Counted from the stretch's first letter, positions 34,587 to 44,066 are shown. The stretch is 64,000 nucleotides of DNA from Paenibacillus sp. FSL R5-0766 (GCF_037971845.1 NZ_CP150227.1:4464001-4528000); one strand, 5' to 3'. Notes: generated by a model from the letters alone, not told the origin. Numbers and translations are program-made.

Positions 34587-34677
34587 TAAAAGAACAAGAA
34601 TCATAATTTACTGCACTATACTCCCGATAACGAGCATTCTCGCCAGCAAGTTATTTAAAATTCTTCTCCATATGTAT

Positions 34678-34723
34678 TCCCGCATCCATTCGGGACAGAC
34701 TTTTTCCATCCACTCGGAAAAAG
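34678..34723 (-). other. Two adjacent hairpins between ispA and dxs
   Basis: On the minus strand, CTTTTTCC-GAGTGGAT-GGAAAAAG (34723-34700) is followed by TCCCG-AATGGATG-CGGGA (34695-34678). Both loops hold a TGGAT core. Neither has a T run, so their role is unclear. Confidence 0.5.
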
Positions 34724-34780
34724 GACATTACATTCATTACACGGTTATACAGGTTTTGAAACAGACCGCTCTTTCAAAAT

Positions 34781-35686
34781 CTAATGGTCTCGACTCATCA
34801 GATAATCTGCAATTTCCAGCAATCTGGATGCATCAGGTAACTCGGCTCTTTCAAGTGCATCTTTTGCAGATTGGGTAAGGGATTTCACTTCCTCTGCAGA
34901 AGCCTCCATGCCAATAAAATAAGGATACGTTACCTTCTGCTGATTCACATCGCTCTGTGTTTTCTTGCCCATCTTCTGCTCGTCGCCCGTCAGATCGAGA
35001 ATATCATCCTGAATCTGGAACGCCAGCCCCAGATCACGTCCAAACACACGCAGTGCTTCCAATTGTCCTTCCGTTGCTCCACCGATTCGTGCTCCTGCAA
35101 TGAGGGAGAAAACAATCAGGTCACCCGTTTTGTGCAAATGAATATATTGGAGCTGTGCAAGATCAGTCATGCCCTGCTCGCCTTCCATATCCGCAACTTG
35201 ACCGCCGACCATGCCTCTTGCTCCAGCAAGTTCGGACATGTCCTCTACGATGGACAGCAACGCATCTGCCGCCACAGCACTACGGCGTCCAGCTTGAACA
35301 ATGCTATAAAAAGCATGGGTTAAGAGCGCATCCCCTGCCAATATGGCGGTTGCCTCACCATATACCTTGTGATTCGTTAATTTTCCTCTACGGTAATCAT
35401 CATTATCCATAGCAGGCAGGTCATCGTGGATCAGTGAATACGTATGAACCATCTCCACGGCGCAGGCTACCGGCATTGCAGCTGTACGCTGTGCACCGAA
35501 GGCTTCCGCCGCAGCAACGACCAGAAGAGGACGAAGGCGTTTGCCTCCGGCCATGAGTGAGTACTGCATCGCATCCGTCAGCGATTGGGGTACATCCCAG
35601 TGATCGGGAAGCGTATGTTTCAACGCTTCTGTCACCTCAGCTATGACCTCTTCGAGGTATGCTTGAAACGAAGGACGATTACTCAT
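34781..35686 (-). CDS. ispA: Farnesyl/geranyl diphosphate synthase (polyprenyl synthetase)
   Basis: 301 residues from the ATG at 35686, which overlaps xseB by 8 bp (the longer ORF runs into xseB). Condenses IPP with allylic diphosphates. First Asp-rich motif in SLIHDDLPAMDNDDYRRG, second in FQIQDDILDLTGD. Chain-length determination not attempted. Operon xseA-xseB-ispA(-dxs). Confidence 0.93.
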   Translation of the reverse strand: MSNRPSFQAYLEEVIAEVTEALKHTLPDHWDVPQSLTDAMQYSLMAGGKRLRPLLVVAAAEAFGAQRTAAMPVACAVEMVHTYSLIHDDLPAMDNDDYRRGKLTNHKVYGEATAILAGDALLTHAFYSIVQAGRRSAVAADALLSIVEDMSELAGARGMVGGQVADMEGEQGMTDLAQLQYIHLHKTGDLIVFSLIAGARIGGATEGQLEALRVFGRDLGLAFQIQDDILDLTGDEQKMGKKTQSDVNQQKVTYPYFIGMEASAEEVKSLTQSAKDALERAELPDASRLLEIADYLMSRDH

Positions 35687-35936
35687 GGACTTCACCGCTC
35701 TCATCGTCAGCAGTTCCGAAAGGTTTCTTGCGAAGCTCTCCATCTTCTTCTACGATCATTTCGATCTTGCGTTCCACTTGTTCCAACTTCAAACCGCAAA
35801 GTTGCGAAAGTTTCATCCCGCGCTGAAACAGATCGATGGCCTGTTCCAACGGAACATCACCATGTTCCAGCTGACCTACGATGTCTTCCAATGCCGCCAT
35901 TGCCTCTTCAAAATTCAATTCCGGTTCATTCGCCAT
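35679..35936 (-). CDS. xseB: Exodeoxyribonuclease VII small subunit
   Basis: 85 residues. Helical protein with the family signature NFEEAMAALEDIVGQLEHGDVPLEQAIDLF, followed by GMKLSQLC. Partner of XseA. It overlaps xseA by 11 bp at its start and ispA by 8 bp at its end, suggesting translational coupling. The C-terminal 20 residues are acidic and variable. Confidence 0.95.
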   Translation of the reverse strand: MANEPELNFEEAMAALEDIVGQLEHGDVPLEQAIDLFQRGMKLSQLCGLKLEQVERKIEMIVEEDGELRKKPFGTADDESGEVHE

Positions 35937-37296
35937 GGGTATTGTCGTCCTCCTTCATTCCCCAAACCTGACAGTCCAGCTGTCCGTCTGTTAATTTAAT
36001 CTTAATTGAATCTCCAGGCTGTACATCCTTCGTTGACTTGATCAATCGCTGTTCTTGCTCGTCATAGACAAGGCTGTATCCCCGTGACATGACTTTAAGT
36101 GGGCTAAGCGCATCCAGATGCCGCACAGATGATTTCCACTGTTGCTGCTTCGATCTGGTTATAGACCTGATCGCAAGTTCAAGTTGTCTGCGTGCTGCCG
36201 CATTCTCACGGCGTGCTGCATTGACCTGCTCACGAGGATTGAATCGTTGCAGTGCTGCCCGCAGACGCTCCTGCTTCTCTCCTGTCCATTTCATACGCGT
36301 ATCCACTGTTCTCAAAAGCCGTTGGTGCATCATATCCAGTCGCTCCGTATGCTGCATCAAGGTACGTCTTGGATGAACCAGCACTGGCGAACGCTGTAAT
36401 CTTGCGAGCCGTTCGCGATTATGTACAGCACGCTGACGCAAGCTATGCTGTAACTGGCGCTGACGTTGTCCGATCTGATCAAGCAACTCAGCTCGATTAG
36501 GTACAGCTAATTCAGCAGCTGCTGTAGGTGTAGCCGCACGCAAATCGGCTGCAAAATCAGCAATAGTGAAGTCCGTTTCGTGCCCAACCGCAGAAATGAC
36601 AGGAATATCCGAAGCGACTATTGCTCTTGCCACAATCTCCTCATTAAAGGCCCACAACTCCTCCAGTGAACCGCCTCCGCGTCCAACGATAAGTACATCG
36701 GCTTCTCCCATCCGGTTCAAGTTGGCAATTGCTTTGACAATGGAAGGTGCTGCACCTTTGCCTTGTACCAGAACAGGATACAAAACAACTTTGGCAGAAG
36801 GGTATCTACGCTGAAGTGTGATCATGATGTCTCGCACCGCCGCTCCCGTCGGTGAAGTTACAACCCCGATGGTCTGTGGATAACGAGGGATCTGTCTTTT
36901 TCGCGAAGGTGAAAATAACCCTTCACCCTCGAGCTTTTTCTTCAGCTGTTCGTAAGCCAGATACAGACTTCCAATTCCGTCCGGCTGCATATGGGTAGCG
37001 TAGAATTGATACTGCCCATCCCGTTCATATACCGAGACATTACCACGGGCAATAACCCTTGCACCCTCCTTCGGTACAAAGGGTAATCGCTGGTTATGGG
37101 ACGCAAACATAATTGACTTAATTCGGCTGTCCTTGTCCTTCAATGTAAAATACATATGGCCGCTGGAGTGATGCGTGAAATTCGAAATCTCCCCGCGCAG
37201 CCAGACGTCCGACAGGACCTGATCCGATTCCAGTTTCATTCGGATGTATCGGTTCAGGTCTTTGATGGAGTATATCTTCTGATCTGCCACAGACAA
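35926..37296 (-). CDS. xseA: Exodeoxyribonuclease VII large subunit
   Basis: About 456 residues. N-terminal OB fold (VWLRGEISNFTHHSSGHMYFTLKD), catalytic domain with GVVTSPTGAAVRDI and GRGGGSLEELWAFNEE, the HETDFTIADFAADLRA segment, and a long coiled-coil/basic tail (RRQLELAIRSITRSKQ). Degrades single-stranded DNA to short oligomers. Start is uncertain: TTG at 37296, or a GTG two codons later with better spacing from AGGG. Four base pairs after folD. Confidence 0.95.
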   Translation of the reverse strand: MSVADQKIYSIKDLNRYIRMKLESDQVLSDVWLRGEISNFTHHSSGHMYFTLKDKDSRIKSIMFASHNQRLPFVPKEGARVIARGNVSVYERDGQYQFYATHMQPDGIGSLYLAYEQLKKKLEGEGLFSPSRKRQIPRYPQTIGVVTSPTGAAVRDIMITLQRRYPSAKVVLYPVLVQGKGAAPSIVKAIANLNRMGEADVLIVGRGGGSLEELWAFNEEIVARAIVASDIPVISAVGHETDFTIADFAADLRAATPTAAAELAVPNRAELLDQIGQRQRQLQHSLRQRAVHNRERLARLQRSPVLVHPRRTLMQHTERLDMMHQRLLRTVDTRMKWTGEKQERLRAALQRFNPREQVNAARRENAAARRQLELAIRSITRSKQQQWKSSVRHLDALSPLKVMSRGYSLVYDEQEQRLIKSTKDVQPGDSIKIKLTDGQLDCQVWGMKEDDNTHGE

Positions 37297-37300
37297 AACC

Positions 37301-38158
37301 CTAGGCCAATCCGTGAGCGCGTTTGGCAGCGATCAATGTATTTTGCATCAGCATTGTGATTGTCATCGGACCAACACCACCAGGAACGGGTGTAATTGGA
37401 CCAGAAACTTGTTTCACGCTTTCGAAATCAACGTCTCCTGCCAGTTTGCCGTTCTCCAAACGGTTCATGCCGACATCAATAACCACAGCACCCGGTTTGA
37501 CAAAATCAGCATCCACAAAGTTTGCACGACCGATGGCTACAACCAAAATATCCGCCTGACGTGTAATTTCTTTCATGTTGGCTGTACGGGAATGACACAT
37601 CGTTACCGTTGCATTCTCACGTTGGAGCAACAGGGATACTGGTTTGCCAACGATGTTGCTTCTGCCGATGACTACTGCATGTTTACCAGACATTTCCAAA
37701 CCAGTACGTTTGATCAGTTCAATTACACCCGCTGGGGTACATGGAAGCAGACTATCGTCTCCTATAACAAGATTACCAACATTGACTGGATGGAACCCGT
37801 CTACGTCTTTATCCACGGCAATCGCGTCAATGACCGCTTTCTCTTCGATATGCTTCGGTAGTGGTAGTTGAACCAAAATTCCGTTAATGGATTGTTGATT
37901 GTTCAGCTTGTCCACCAGCGCAAGCAGATCTTCTTGGGACGTATCTGCATCCAAGCGATGCACTTCGGAGTAGAAACCGAGGTCGTGACATGCTTTTTCT
38001 TTATTACGCACATAGACTTGGGATGCCGGATCTTCCCCGACGAGCACAACAGCCAGACCAGGTACTACCCCCTGTTCGCTAAGCTGTTTTACTTCTGTTG
38101 TCATGCTTGCGCGGATCTCTTGGGATACTTCTTTACCGTTAATAATAGATGCTGTCAT
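37301..38158 (-). CDS. folD: Bifunctional methylenetetrahydrofolate dehydrogenase/cyclohydrolase
   Basis: 285 residues. Interconverts 5,10-methylene-, methenyl- and 10-formyl-THF. Signature segments: the catalytic-Lys region [23 protein letters not shown], the [11 protein letters not shown] segment, the Rossmann motif [14 protein letters not shown] and the C-terminal [11 protein letters not shown]. Same strand as nusB and xseA; R2 copy 3 lies between nusB and folD. Confidence 0.96.
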   Translation of the reverse strand: MTASIINGKEVSQEIRASMTTEVKQLSEQGVVPGLAVVLVGEDPASQVYVRNKEKACHDLGFYSEVHRLDADTSQEDLLALVDKLNNQQSINGILVQLPLPKHIEEKAVIDAIAVDKDVDGFHPVNVGNLVIGDDSLLPCTPAGVIELIKRTGLEMSGKHAVVIGRSNIVGKPVSLLLQRENATVTMCHSRTANMKEITRQADILVVAIGRANFVDADFVKPGAVVIDVGMNRLENGKLAGDVDFESVKQVSGPITPVPGGVGPMTITMLMQNTLIAAKRAHGLA

Positions 38159-38192
38159 TGTACTCTCTCTCCCTTATGTGAATATAAATTTA

Positions 38193-38261
38193 GAGGTTGT
38201 TCAAAAAGCCCGCTTTTGATTACGAAGGATACTGAAAACCGGTCTTTTTGAACACACACTA
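38193..38261 (+). repeat. MITE-like repeat, family R2, copy 3 (internal deletion)
   Basis: Only about 69 bp: GAGGTTGTTCAAAAAGCCC...GATTACGAAGGAT joined directly to ACTGAAAACCGGTCTTTTTG. The terminal arms match copies 1 and 2 and the middle (about 115 bp) is missing. In RNA it would make one simple hairpin. Sits between nusB and folD. Confidence 0.8.
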
Positions 38262-38275
38262 TAATTAATCATAAC

Positions 38276-38728
38276 TTAAGATAATTTTGCTTTAATGGTG
38301 TCAACTTCCTGAATTATGCGTCCAAGTACGCCATTGACGAACTTACCGGATTCTTCTGTACCAAAATATTTGGACAGTTCAATCGCTTCATTGACGGATA
38401 CTTTTGCCGGAATGTCATCACGGAACACCATTTCATACGTAGATAGTCGTAGAATCTGGCGATCTACACGTGACAGACGGCTGATCTGCCAACCTTTCAA
38501 ATAATCCACAAGAAGACCGTCAATTGCTTCCTTATTGTTCCAGGCTCCTTGTACAATCTCAGTAACATAAGTACGCATTACATCTGCATCGCGAATAACT
38601 ACTTCGGTTTCATTATCTTCAGCAGCTTCATTGATCAACATGTTTACAGCTTCTGCTGCACCTACCTCATTCATTTCCATCTGATACAGACTTTGTACTG
38701 CAATTTCCCTTGCCAAACGTCTTTTCAT
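38276..38728 (-). CDS. nusB: Transcription antitermination factor NusB
   Basis: 150 residues, all-helical. Binds boxA RNA with NusE in the rRNA antitermination complex. Signature: MKRRLAREIAVQSLYQMEMN at the start, then IDGLLVDYLKGWQISRLSRVDRQILRLSTYEM and SVNEAIELSKYFGTEESGKFVNGVLG. The ATG at 38728 has GGAGG six bases upstream; the ORF's longer N-terminal extension is not needed. Confidence 0.95.
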   Translation of the reverse strand: MKRRLAREIAVQSLYQMEMNEVGAAEAVNMLINEAAEDNETEVVIRDADVMRTYVTEIVQGAWNNKEAIDGLLVDYLKGWQISRLSRVDRQILRLSTYEMVFRDDIPAKVSVNEAIELSKYFGTEESGKFVNGVLGRIIQEVDTIKAKLS

Positions 38729-38860
38729 GTCCTGCCTCCTGCAGCGCTCCGTCTGGAGCGTCATCATGCTTATTTTATAATCCATGCATCCATCTCATCA
38801 AATCCTGTAACGGTTAGATCAATGGCTTACACGGTATTGTTATTGTTATCCCTTTTCACA

Positions 38861-38942
38861 AAAAAACCTGCAATACGTTTCCTCCAAAAAACGGGCAACC
38901 TAAACTACAGCTCTATTTTCGGAAGAAACATATTGCAGGGTT
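38861..38942 (-). terminator. Terminator after the DUF2273 gene
   Basis: On the minus strand CCTGCAATATGTTTC...GGAAACGTATTGCAGG (near-perfect, large loop) is followed by seven T. It lies just past the DUF2273 stop, so nusB is transcribed separately. Confidence 0.7.
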
Positions 38943-38950
38943 CAGGTAGG

Positions 38951-39184
38951 TCACTTAAACGGACGCCAGCGATCGCCAAGCCATTGTCCCCACTCCCTCC
39001 AGGGAATGGCCGAACCCAGCTTCGAATCGCTTCGTCTGCCTAACGTATAACCGATGAACACCAAGAGTGCAAAGAACAACATATCCCAAAAACCGATCCA
39101 TACATAAAGAAATCCAAAAAAGATGCCGCCGATGATTCCGGTAATTCGGCCTCTGTGACTATCCCAAATCTCTTTCCACAGCAT
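38951..39184 (-). CDS. DUF2273 small membrane protein
   Basis: 77 residues with two hydrophobic segments (GIIGGIFFGFLYVWIGFW and MLFFALLVFIGYTLG) and a basic/aromatic tail. DUF2273 genes commonly sit with Asp23/AmaP genes. Function unknown; an envelope role is inferred from the neighbours. Confidence 0.85.
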   Translation of the reverse strand: MLWKEIWDSHRGRITGIIGGIFFGFLYVWIGFWDMLFFALLVFIGYTLGRRSDSKLGSAIPWREWGQWLGDRWRPFK

Positions 39185-39198
39185 CAGTGAAACTCACC

Positions 39199-39747
39199 TC
39201 ATTCCACTCGACTCTTGTAGTTAGGCGACTGGGTTACATTAGCGATATACACCGTGACAAAAGAAACCGGGATGCCCGTAATCTCTTGTACATGATCATG
39301 TATCGCCTTTTGCAGATCAGAAGTCAGCGCAGGAATAGGTGTCTCACCATCCACTACCGCACGGATCATAATCTCCAGTCCTGACTCAACCACACGTATG
39401 CGTGCCTTGACATCACGTACTCCCCGGAAACGAGAAGTTGCCTTCAAACAGAGATTCTCAATCGTCTCCATCGAAATCTGTACATCACCAAACTCAGTAC
39501 GTTGATCTACAGACGGCAACGATGCACGCTCACGCCGAACCGAGATGTAGAAAAATCGCAAACTCAGGATAAACAAAATCGCTGCTGCAATAACCGATGC
39601 AACAATAACGTTTTGTTCCTGCTGGTAATTCAATTCGTAAGGCAGCACACCGCTAATCAGAAGAATGACGGCTGCCGATATTGCTCCAACGCTTATGCTG
39701 TATATAAACAACAGAAGCCGATCCAGTATTTTAGCCACGAACTGCAC
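39199..39747 (-). CDS. amaP: Alkaline shock response membrane anchor protein AmaP
   Basis: 182 residues. Two N-terminal transmembrane helices (LLLFIYSISVGAISAAVILLI and VIVASVIAAAILFILSLRFF) followed by an Asp23-like soluble domain. It anchors Asp23-family proteins to the membrane in staphylococci. Preceded by the Asp23/Gls24 gene, with a stem-loop at 39849-39871 between them, and followed 14 bp later by DUF2273. The GTG at 39747 lies very close to the GGGAGG; a GTG three codons later is an alternative. Confidence 0.88.
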   Translation of the reverse strand: MQFVAKILDRLLLFIYSISVGAISAAVILLISGVLPYELNYQQEQNVIVASVIAAAILFILSLRFFYISVRRERASLPSVDQRTEFGDVQISMETIENLCLKATSRFRGVRDVKARIRVVESGLEIMIRAVVDGETPIPALTSDLQKAIHDHVQEITGIPVSFVTVYIANVTQSPNYKSRVE

Positions 39748-39848
39748 AGCCTCCCTTGCTCACTAACATTACTTAACCAGTTCACTAGCAAAAAATCAGA
39801 TCCTCATCTAGCTTTCGCTATAATGAAGACCTGTCCAAGACGGGATAA

Positions 39849-39871
39849 CCCCCGGCAGATGATGCCGGGGG
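39849..39871 (-). other. Intra-operon stem-loop between yqhY and amaP
   Basis: CCCCCGGCA pairs perfectly with TGCCGGGGG around five bases. There is no T run on the minus strand, so it more likely tunes mRNA stability or downstream expression than terminates. Confidence 0.6.
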
Positions 39872-39884
39872 AATCTGTCTTCTT

Positions 39885-40295
39885 TTATTTTACGCGCTGA
39901 CTGTTCAGGTCGATCTCTTCCACTTTCTCGGTGCTCTTGAACTGAACGTCATGAATGTGCACATTCACTTCATTCACATTCAATCCTGTCATGTTCTCGA
40001 TGGAACGTTTCACGTTCTGTTGAATCTCCGTAGCTACTTGTGGCAGACGGTATCCGTACTCGATAATTACGGAAACATCAACTGCCGCTTCACGTTGGCC
40101 CACTTCAACTTTAACGCCTTTGGAAAGGTTTTTGCGACCCAGCAATTCAGCAAATCCGCCAGCGAATCCGCCACTCATGCCTGCGACACCTTTCACTTCA
40201 AGGGTTGCCAATCCAGCAATCACTTCAATAACTTCAGGTGCGATCTGGATTTCACCGATATCCGTTCGTTCAAATTCAGTCGGTAGTGTACTCAT
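39885..40295 (-). CDS. yqhY: Asp23/Gls24 family envelope stress protein (YqhY)
   Basis: 136 residues. Family signature: GEIQIAPEVIEVIAGLAT, the GVKVEVGQREAAVDVSVIIEYG strand region and the VNEVNVHIHDVQF end. B. subtilis YqhY lies downstream of accBC and influences acetyl-CoA carboxylase activity; the same arrangement is seen here (accB-accC-yqhY). It has its own promoter and structured leader (next entries), so expression need not follow accC. Confidence 0.93.
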   Translation of the reverse strand: MSTLPTEFERTDIGEIQIAPEVIEVIAGLATLEVKGVAGMSGGFAGGFAELLGRKNLSKGVKVEVGQREAAVDVSVIIEYGYRLPQVATEIQQNVKRSIENMTGLNVNEVNVHIHDVQFKSTEKVEEIDLNSQRVK

Positions 40296-40460
40296 AACTG
40301 TTCAACACACCTTTCGCGAGATAAGTTTGCGGCCATCCGTCAGGGCGCTGGAATCAGGTCAATCGACCTTCAGAACCCTTCCGGTCCGGCTTTACCGGAA
40401 CTCCTGCAAACATCCGCGAGGTGCGGGCTTATCCTTTGCAGGAGACATGCGCTCTTATTA
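40296..40460 (-). ncRNA. Structured 5' leader of yqhY
   Basis: On the minus strand the roughly 165-nt region between the promoter and yqhY folds by eye into several stems: TCCTGCAAA / TTTGCAGGA (9 bp, enclosing a GC-rich inner hairpin CCGCACCTCGCGG), TTCCGGT / ACCGGAA, and AGGTCGATTGACCT. It does not match any riboswitch or T-box consensus I know. Confidence 0.5.
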
Positions 40461-40465
40461 TTCAT

Positions 40466-40494
40466 ACTATATCATTTGGGCTACATTATGACAA
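40466..40494 (-). promoter_or_regulatory. Sigma A promoter upstream of yqhY
   Basis: On the minus strand TTGTCA (40494-40489), a 17-base spacer and TATAGT (40471-40466). Both hexamers are close to consensus. Transcription would start near 40460. Confidence 0.75.
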
Positions 40495-40512
40495 ACAAGC
40501 CCAATATACCTT

Positions 40513-41856
40513 TTAAATCTCGTTTTCCTCAAGAAATTTGATATCAAAGTCACCACGAATGAACGTTGGGTGCTCCAGCAATTTCTGATGGAAAGGAATG
40601 GTTGTGGATATGCCTTCAATCGCAAATTCCCCAAGCGCACGTTTCATCTTGGCAATCGCCTCTTCACGATTCGCTCCCCACACAATCAATTTTGCGATCA
40701 TGGAGTCATAGAAAGGTGAAATGGTATAACCCGGATAAGCAGCACTATCTACACGAACGCCAGGTCCTCCCGGTGCAAGGTAGAATCCGATTTTGCCTGG
40801 GGATGGCATGAAGTTACGGTCCGGATCTTCTGCATTGATACGACATTCAATGGACCAGCCATTGATAACCACGTCTTCCTGACGGAATGAGAGTGGGTTG
40901 CCTTCAGCTACCGAGATCATCTCACGGATCAGATCCACGCCAGTAACCATCTCAGTCACCGGGTGCTCTACCTGAATACGCGTATTCATCTCCATGAAAT
41001 AGAACTCGCCATTCGGGCTGAGCAGGAACTCCAATGTACCCGCTCCCGAGTAATCCACAGCAAGGGCAGCCCGTACCGCAGCTTCGCCCATCAGTGTACG
41101 CACATCTTCGGAGAGAATCGGACACGGAGCTTCTTCTACCAATTTCTGGCGACGACGCTGAACCGAGCAATCACGCTCTCCCAAATGTGCTGCATTTCCG
41201 TGTTTATCAGCAATGATCTGAATTTCCACGTGTTTCATACCTGTCAGGAATTTCTCCAGATATACTCCTGCATTGCCAAATGCCTTTTGTGCTTCCTGCT
41301 GAGCAGCGGTAATCTGCTTAATCAGCGTTTCTTCATCTTCGGCAATACGAATTCCCTTACCTCCGCCACCAGCAGTAGCTTTGATAATGATAGGATATCC
41401 GATATCTCTAGCAATCATGATGGCTTCATCCATATTTTCAACAAGGCCATCTGATCCTGGAATAACAGGTACTCCTGCATCTTTCATCGTTTGTTTGGCA
41501 ACAGCCTTGTCTCCCATTTTGGTAATGGCTTCGGGTGAAGGCCCGATGAATGTAATGTTGCAAGACTCACAAATTTCCGCAAAATCAGCATTCTCCGCCA
41601 AAAAACCGTATCCAGGGTGGATTGCATCACATTCCGTCAGCGTAGCTACACTCATCAGGTTTGTGAAGTTGAGGTAACTGTCCTTAGACAGTGTCGGTCC
41701 GATACAATAAGCCTCATCTGCAAGACGAACATGCAGAGAATCCTTGTCCGCTTCCGAATAGACGGCTACCGTTGAGATGCCGATTTCACGGCAGGCACGA
41801 ATAATACGTACCGCAATCTCTCCACGGTTCGCAATCAGTATTTTTTGAAATTTCAT
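40513..41856 (-). CDS. accC: Acetyl-CoA carboxylase, biotin carboxylase subunit
   Basis: 447 residues from the ATG at 41856 (AAGGAGG nine bases upstream). ATP-grasp enzyme that carboxylates the biotin on AccB. Motifs: [16 protein letters not shown], the glycine-rich ATP loop [33 protein letters not shown], and [14 protein letters not shown]. Downstream of accB; standard pairing. Confidence 0.96.
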   Translation of the reverse strand: MKFQKILIANRGEIAVRIIRACREIGISTVAVYSEADKDSLHVRLADEAYCIGPTLSKDSYLNFTNLMSVATLTECDAIHPGYGFLAENADFAEICESCNITFIGPSPEAITKMGDKAVAKQTMKDAGVPVIPGSDGLVENMDEAIMIARDIGYPIIIKATAGGGGKGIRIAEDEETLIKQITAAQQEAQKAFGNAGVYLEKFLTGMKHVEIQIIADKHGNAAHLGERDCSVQRRRQKLVEEAPCPILSEDVRTLMGEAAVRAALAVDYSGAGTLEFLLSPNGEFYFMEMNTRIQVEHPVTEMVTGVDLIREMISVAEGNPLSFRQEDVVINGWSIECRINAEDPDRNFMPSPGKIGFYLAPGGPGVRVDSAAYPGYTISPFYDSMIAKLIVWGANREEAIAKMKRALGEFAIEGISTTIPFHQKLLEHPTFIRGDFDIKFLEENEI

Positions 41857-41911
41857 TTCGTTTTGTCCTCCTTCGAAGCTCATGCGGTTAGCTGTTAACC
41901 AGCTATAACGG

Positions 41912-42382
41912 TTATTCCGGTTTCACCAGGAAAAGGGGCTGCCCATACTCGACCAGCTGTCCGTTCTCAACCAGCACTTCAACGATTTCTCCCTTGATGT
42001 CCGCATCAAGCTCGTTCATCAGCTTCATAGCTTCGATGATACATACCGTTGTTTTCTCAACAACTTTATCACCAGCGCTCACAAAAGGACCCGCTTCCGG
42101 CGAGGAAGCTCTGTAAAAAGTACCTACCATCGGAGATACAATTTTATGTAAATGACTTGTAGTATCGACCTGCGGTGCAGCTTCACTTACCACTGCTGCC
42201 GGCTGTACTTGCGGAGCAGCAATCATTTGCGGTTGTACAGCAGCTGCTTGAACATACTCCGTTTTGCCCGGTTTGCGGATTGATAACCGTGATCCTTCAT
42301 TTTCAATTTCCAACTCTTGAACGGAACTTTCATCTACCAGTTTAATCAGTTCTTTGATTTCACTCAATTTAAACATTTCCAT
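41912..42382 (-). CDS. accB: Biotin carboxyl carrier protein of acetyl-CoA carboxylase
   Basis: 156 residues. N-terminal region ([26 protein letters not shown]), an Ala/Pro/Gln-rich flexible linker, and the biotinyl domain with the modified Lys in [19 protein letters not shown] lies six bases before the ATG at 42382. Confidence 0.96.
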   Translation of the reverse strand: MEMFKLSEIKELIKLVDESSVQELEIENEGSRLSIRKPGKTEYVQAAAVQPQMIAAPQVQPAAVVSEAAPQVDTTSHLHKIVSPMVGTFYRASSPEAGPFVSAGDKVVEKTTVCIIEAMKLMNELDADIKGEIVEVLVENGQLVEYGQPLFLVKPE

Positions 42383-42462
42383 TATTCACTCCTTCGGCAT
42401 CATGCCAGTCTCACTAGGACGGTCATATGGCTTTATGTATTATATCATAATCATTAAAAATG

Positions 42463-42497
42463 GAAAGAGCCCGAGAGTACAACCGGCTCCCGGGACT
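42463..42497 (-). terminator. Terminator after spoIIIAH
   Basis: On the minus strand CCCGGGAG...CTCTCGGG, followed by CTCTTTCCATTTTT. It separates the spoIIIA operon from accBC. Confidence 0.65.
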
Positions 42498-42515
42498 GCA
42501 TTTCCATGATTTGGA

Positions 42516-43346
42516 TTACTGTTCTGTGACGTATTGCACGCTGATTTTGTTCTGTGAAACCGCCAATTCTTTCATGACCAGATCCACAATGGATACCGCC
42601 TGTTTTACATCCAGTTTGTCACTGAGGACCACAACTTTATACTTGTCGGCATCTTCTTGAACGATCGCATTAGCGTACTGTTGAGAGAGCGTCTCCTCAA
42701 TGCCAGTGATTTTAGCTTCTTTTTCTTCCAGTGTACGGAGTTGCTCCGTTGCTTTGGCATTCTCCTCTGGCGTTTTGCTCAGATCACCTGCCACGGTCAT
42801 CAGTTCCTCATACTTACGATTGTTGCTTTCCTCACGTTGCCACTGGTAGTTCTGGAACTGGCTGCTCGCAGATGCTGTCGTATTCTGCTCTTCCATTTCC
42901 TTGAGGACTTCCTCATCTGTCTTGGTTGCAGTGCCGTCTGCCTGACCGTCTGTCTCCGGTGTAGTTGTTGCGCCTTTGTCGGTCTCTTTGTTGGTTTCTT
43001 TGCCTGCCTCACCCTTATTCTCGCCTGGTTCGACAGCAGGGGTTTTCTCTGTATTTCCAGCTTCTTCACCTTCCGTAGCCGCCGGTTCTTCCACAGCGCC
43101 AGCCGCACTTGGATCACTTTCAACTTCGCCGCTATTCACCACTTCATTTACAACCAAACCTTCTGTAGGATCAAGAATGCCTGCCGTCTCCTTGGCTTCC
43201 CCCTGCTTGATTCCATCCACTTGCTGACTGTCAGCCACCGGCGCGTTGACTGGACCGGAATCCTCAGTGAACAGATAATACGCGGACAAAATGACCATCA
43301 GACTCAGCATGGAAACGAGCCATACCGTTTGACGTTTGTTATTCAT
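42516..43346 (-). CDS. spoIIIAH: Stage III sporulation protein AH
   Basis: 276 residues. N-terminal transmembrane anchor (VWLVSMLSLMVILSAYYLF), a long disordered Glu/Thr/Gly-rich linker (about 50-165), then the C-terminal YscJ/FliF-like ring-building domain (KVVVLSDKLDVKQAVSIVDLVMKEL). In B. subtilis the mother-cell SpoIIIAH ring binds forespore SpoIIQ to make the feeding channel. The linker is longer than in B. subtilis. Last gene of the operon. Confidence 0.93.
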   Translation of the reverse strand: MNNKRQTVWLVSMLSLMVILSAYYLFTEDSGPVNAPVADSQQVDGIKQGEAKETAGILDPTEGLVVNEVVNSGEVESDPSAAGAVEEPAATEGEEAGNTEKTPAVEPGENKGEAGKETNKETDKGATTTPETDGQADGTATKTDEEVLKEMEEQNTTASASSQFQNYQWQREESNNRKYEELMTVAGDLSKTPEENAKATEQLRTLEEKEAKITGIEETLSQQYANAIVQEDADKYKVVVLSDKLDVKQAVSIVDLVMKELAVSQNKISVQYVTEQ

Positions 43347-43412
43347 TAGAACTTCCTCCTCAAATTGGCTTCAATCTTATGAGAATTGAATCTTGTGATT
43401 CAACACATCAGA

Positions 43413-44051
43413 TTAGTCTTGTTTGCGCGGTACAACCGAGATCCGGTAGGCTGCCACATTCAGTCCTTTTTCCACAGCATCGGTTATGAGGTCCTTCACA
43501 ACCTTGTTCTCTGCACCCCTCGCAACCACAAGCACCCCACGGATCTGCGGTTTGAGCTTTTTGGTCACTATAGGTGTCTGATCCCCTGCTATTTCGTACG
43601 TAATAATCTCGCCATCACGGGTATATTGGGTCATATGTCGTTTGCCCCCGCTAGCATCCGTTTCTTCGGTAAGTTGCTGAGAATCCTTCACGTTCCGCTG
43701 AACGACCAATTCTTCTGTGGAATCCACGGTAACCATCACATCAACCGTTCCCACACCAACAATGTTTTCCAGCACACCTTTAATTTTGTCTTCAAATGCA
43801 ATTTCGATCGCCTGAAAAGGATTCTGTTCTGACGGATCACTCTGTATGGATGCCATGGATGTTGCCGGGTCCGGTGGTTCCCGACCGATATTTTCGGAAT
43901 CAATTTTTTTGACATTGACGAAGGAATTGAACAGCATGATTCCCACCCCGATCAAACCCAGGATAATCAGCCAGCGGAAGGTTTGACTTCGCCTTGCCCC
44001 ACCCTCTCCGCCACCCATCCAGGTTTCCATCTTTTTGAACCATTGTTTCAT
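43413..44051 (-). CDS. spoIIIAG: Stage III sporulation protein AG
   Basis: 212 residues. One transmembrane segment (FRWLIILGLIGVGIMLFNSF) then the periplasmic-side ring domain (KGVLENIVGVGTVDVMVTVDSTEEL, VVARGAENKVVKDLITDAVEKG). It forms the large ring of the feeding channel. 66 bp before spoIIIAH. Confidence 0.94.
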   Translation of the reverse strand: MKQWFKKMETWMGGGEGGARRSQTFRWLIILGLIGVGIMLFNSFVNVKKIDSENIGREPPDPATSMASIQSDPSEQNPFQAIEIAFEDKIKGVLENIVGVGTVDVMVTVDSTEELVVQRNVKDSQQLTEETDASGGKRHMTQYTRDGEIITYEIAGDQTPIVTKKLKPQIRGVLVVARGAENKVVKDLITDAVEKGLNVAAYRISVVPRKQD

Positions 44052-44066
44052 CGGACACCCTCCTTC

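Noticed and set aside
42657..43349. 230-codon plus-strand ORF in spoIIIAH
   Set aside because: Shadow of the low-complexity Glu/Thr linker of spoIIIAH; high Cys/Phe content is an artefact of reverse-strand reading.
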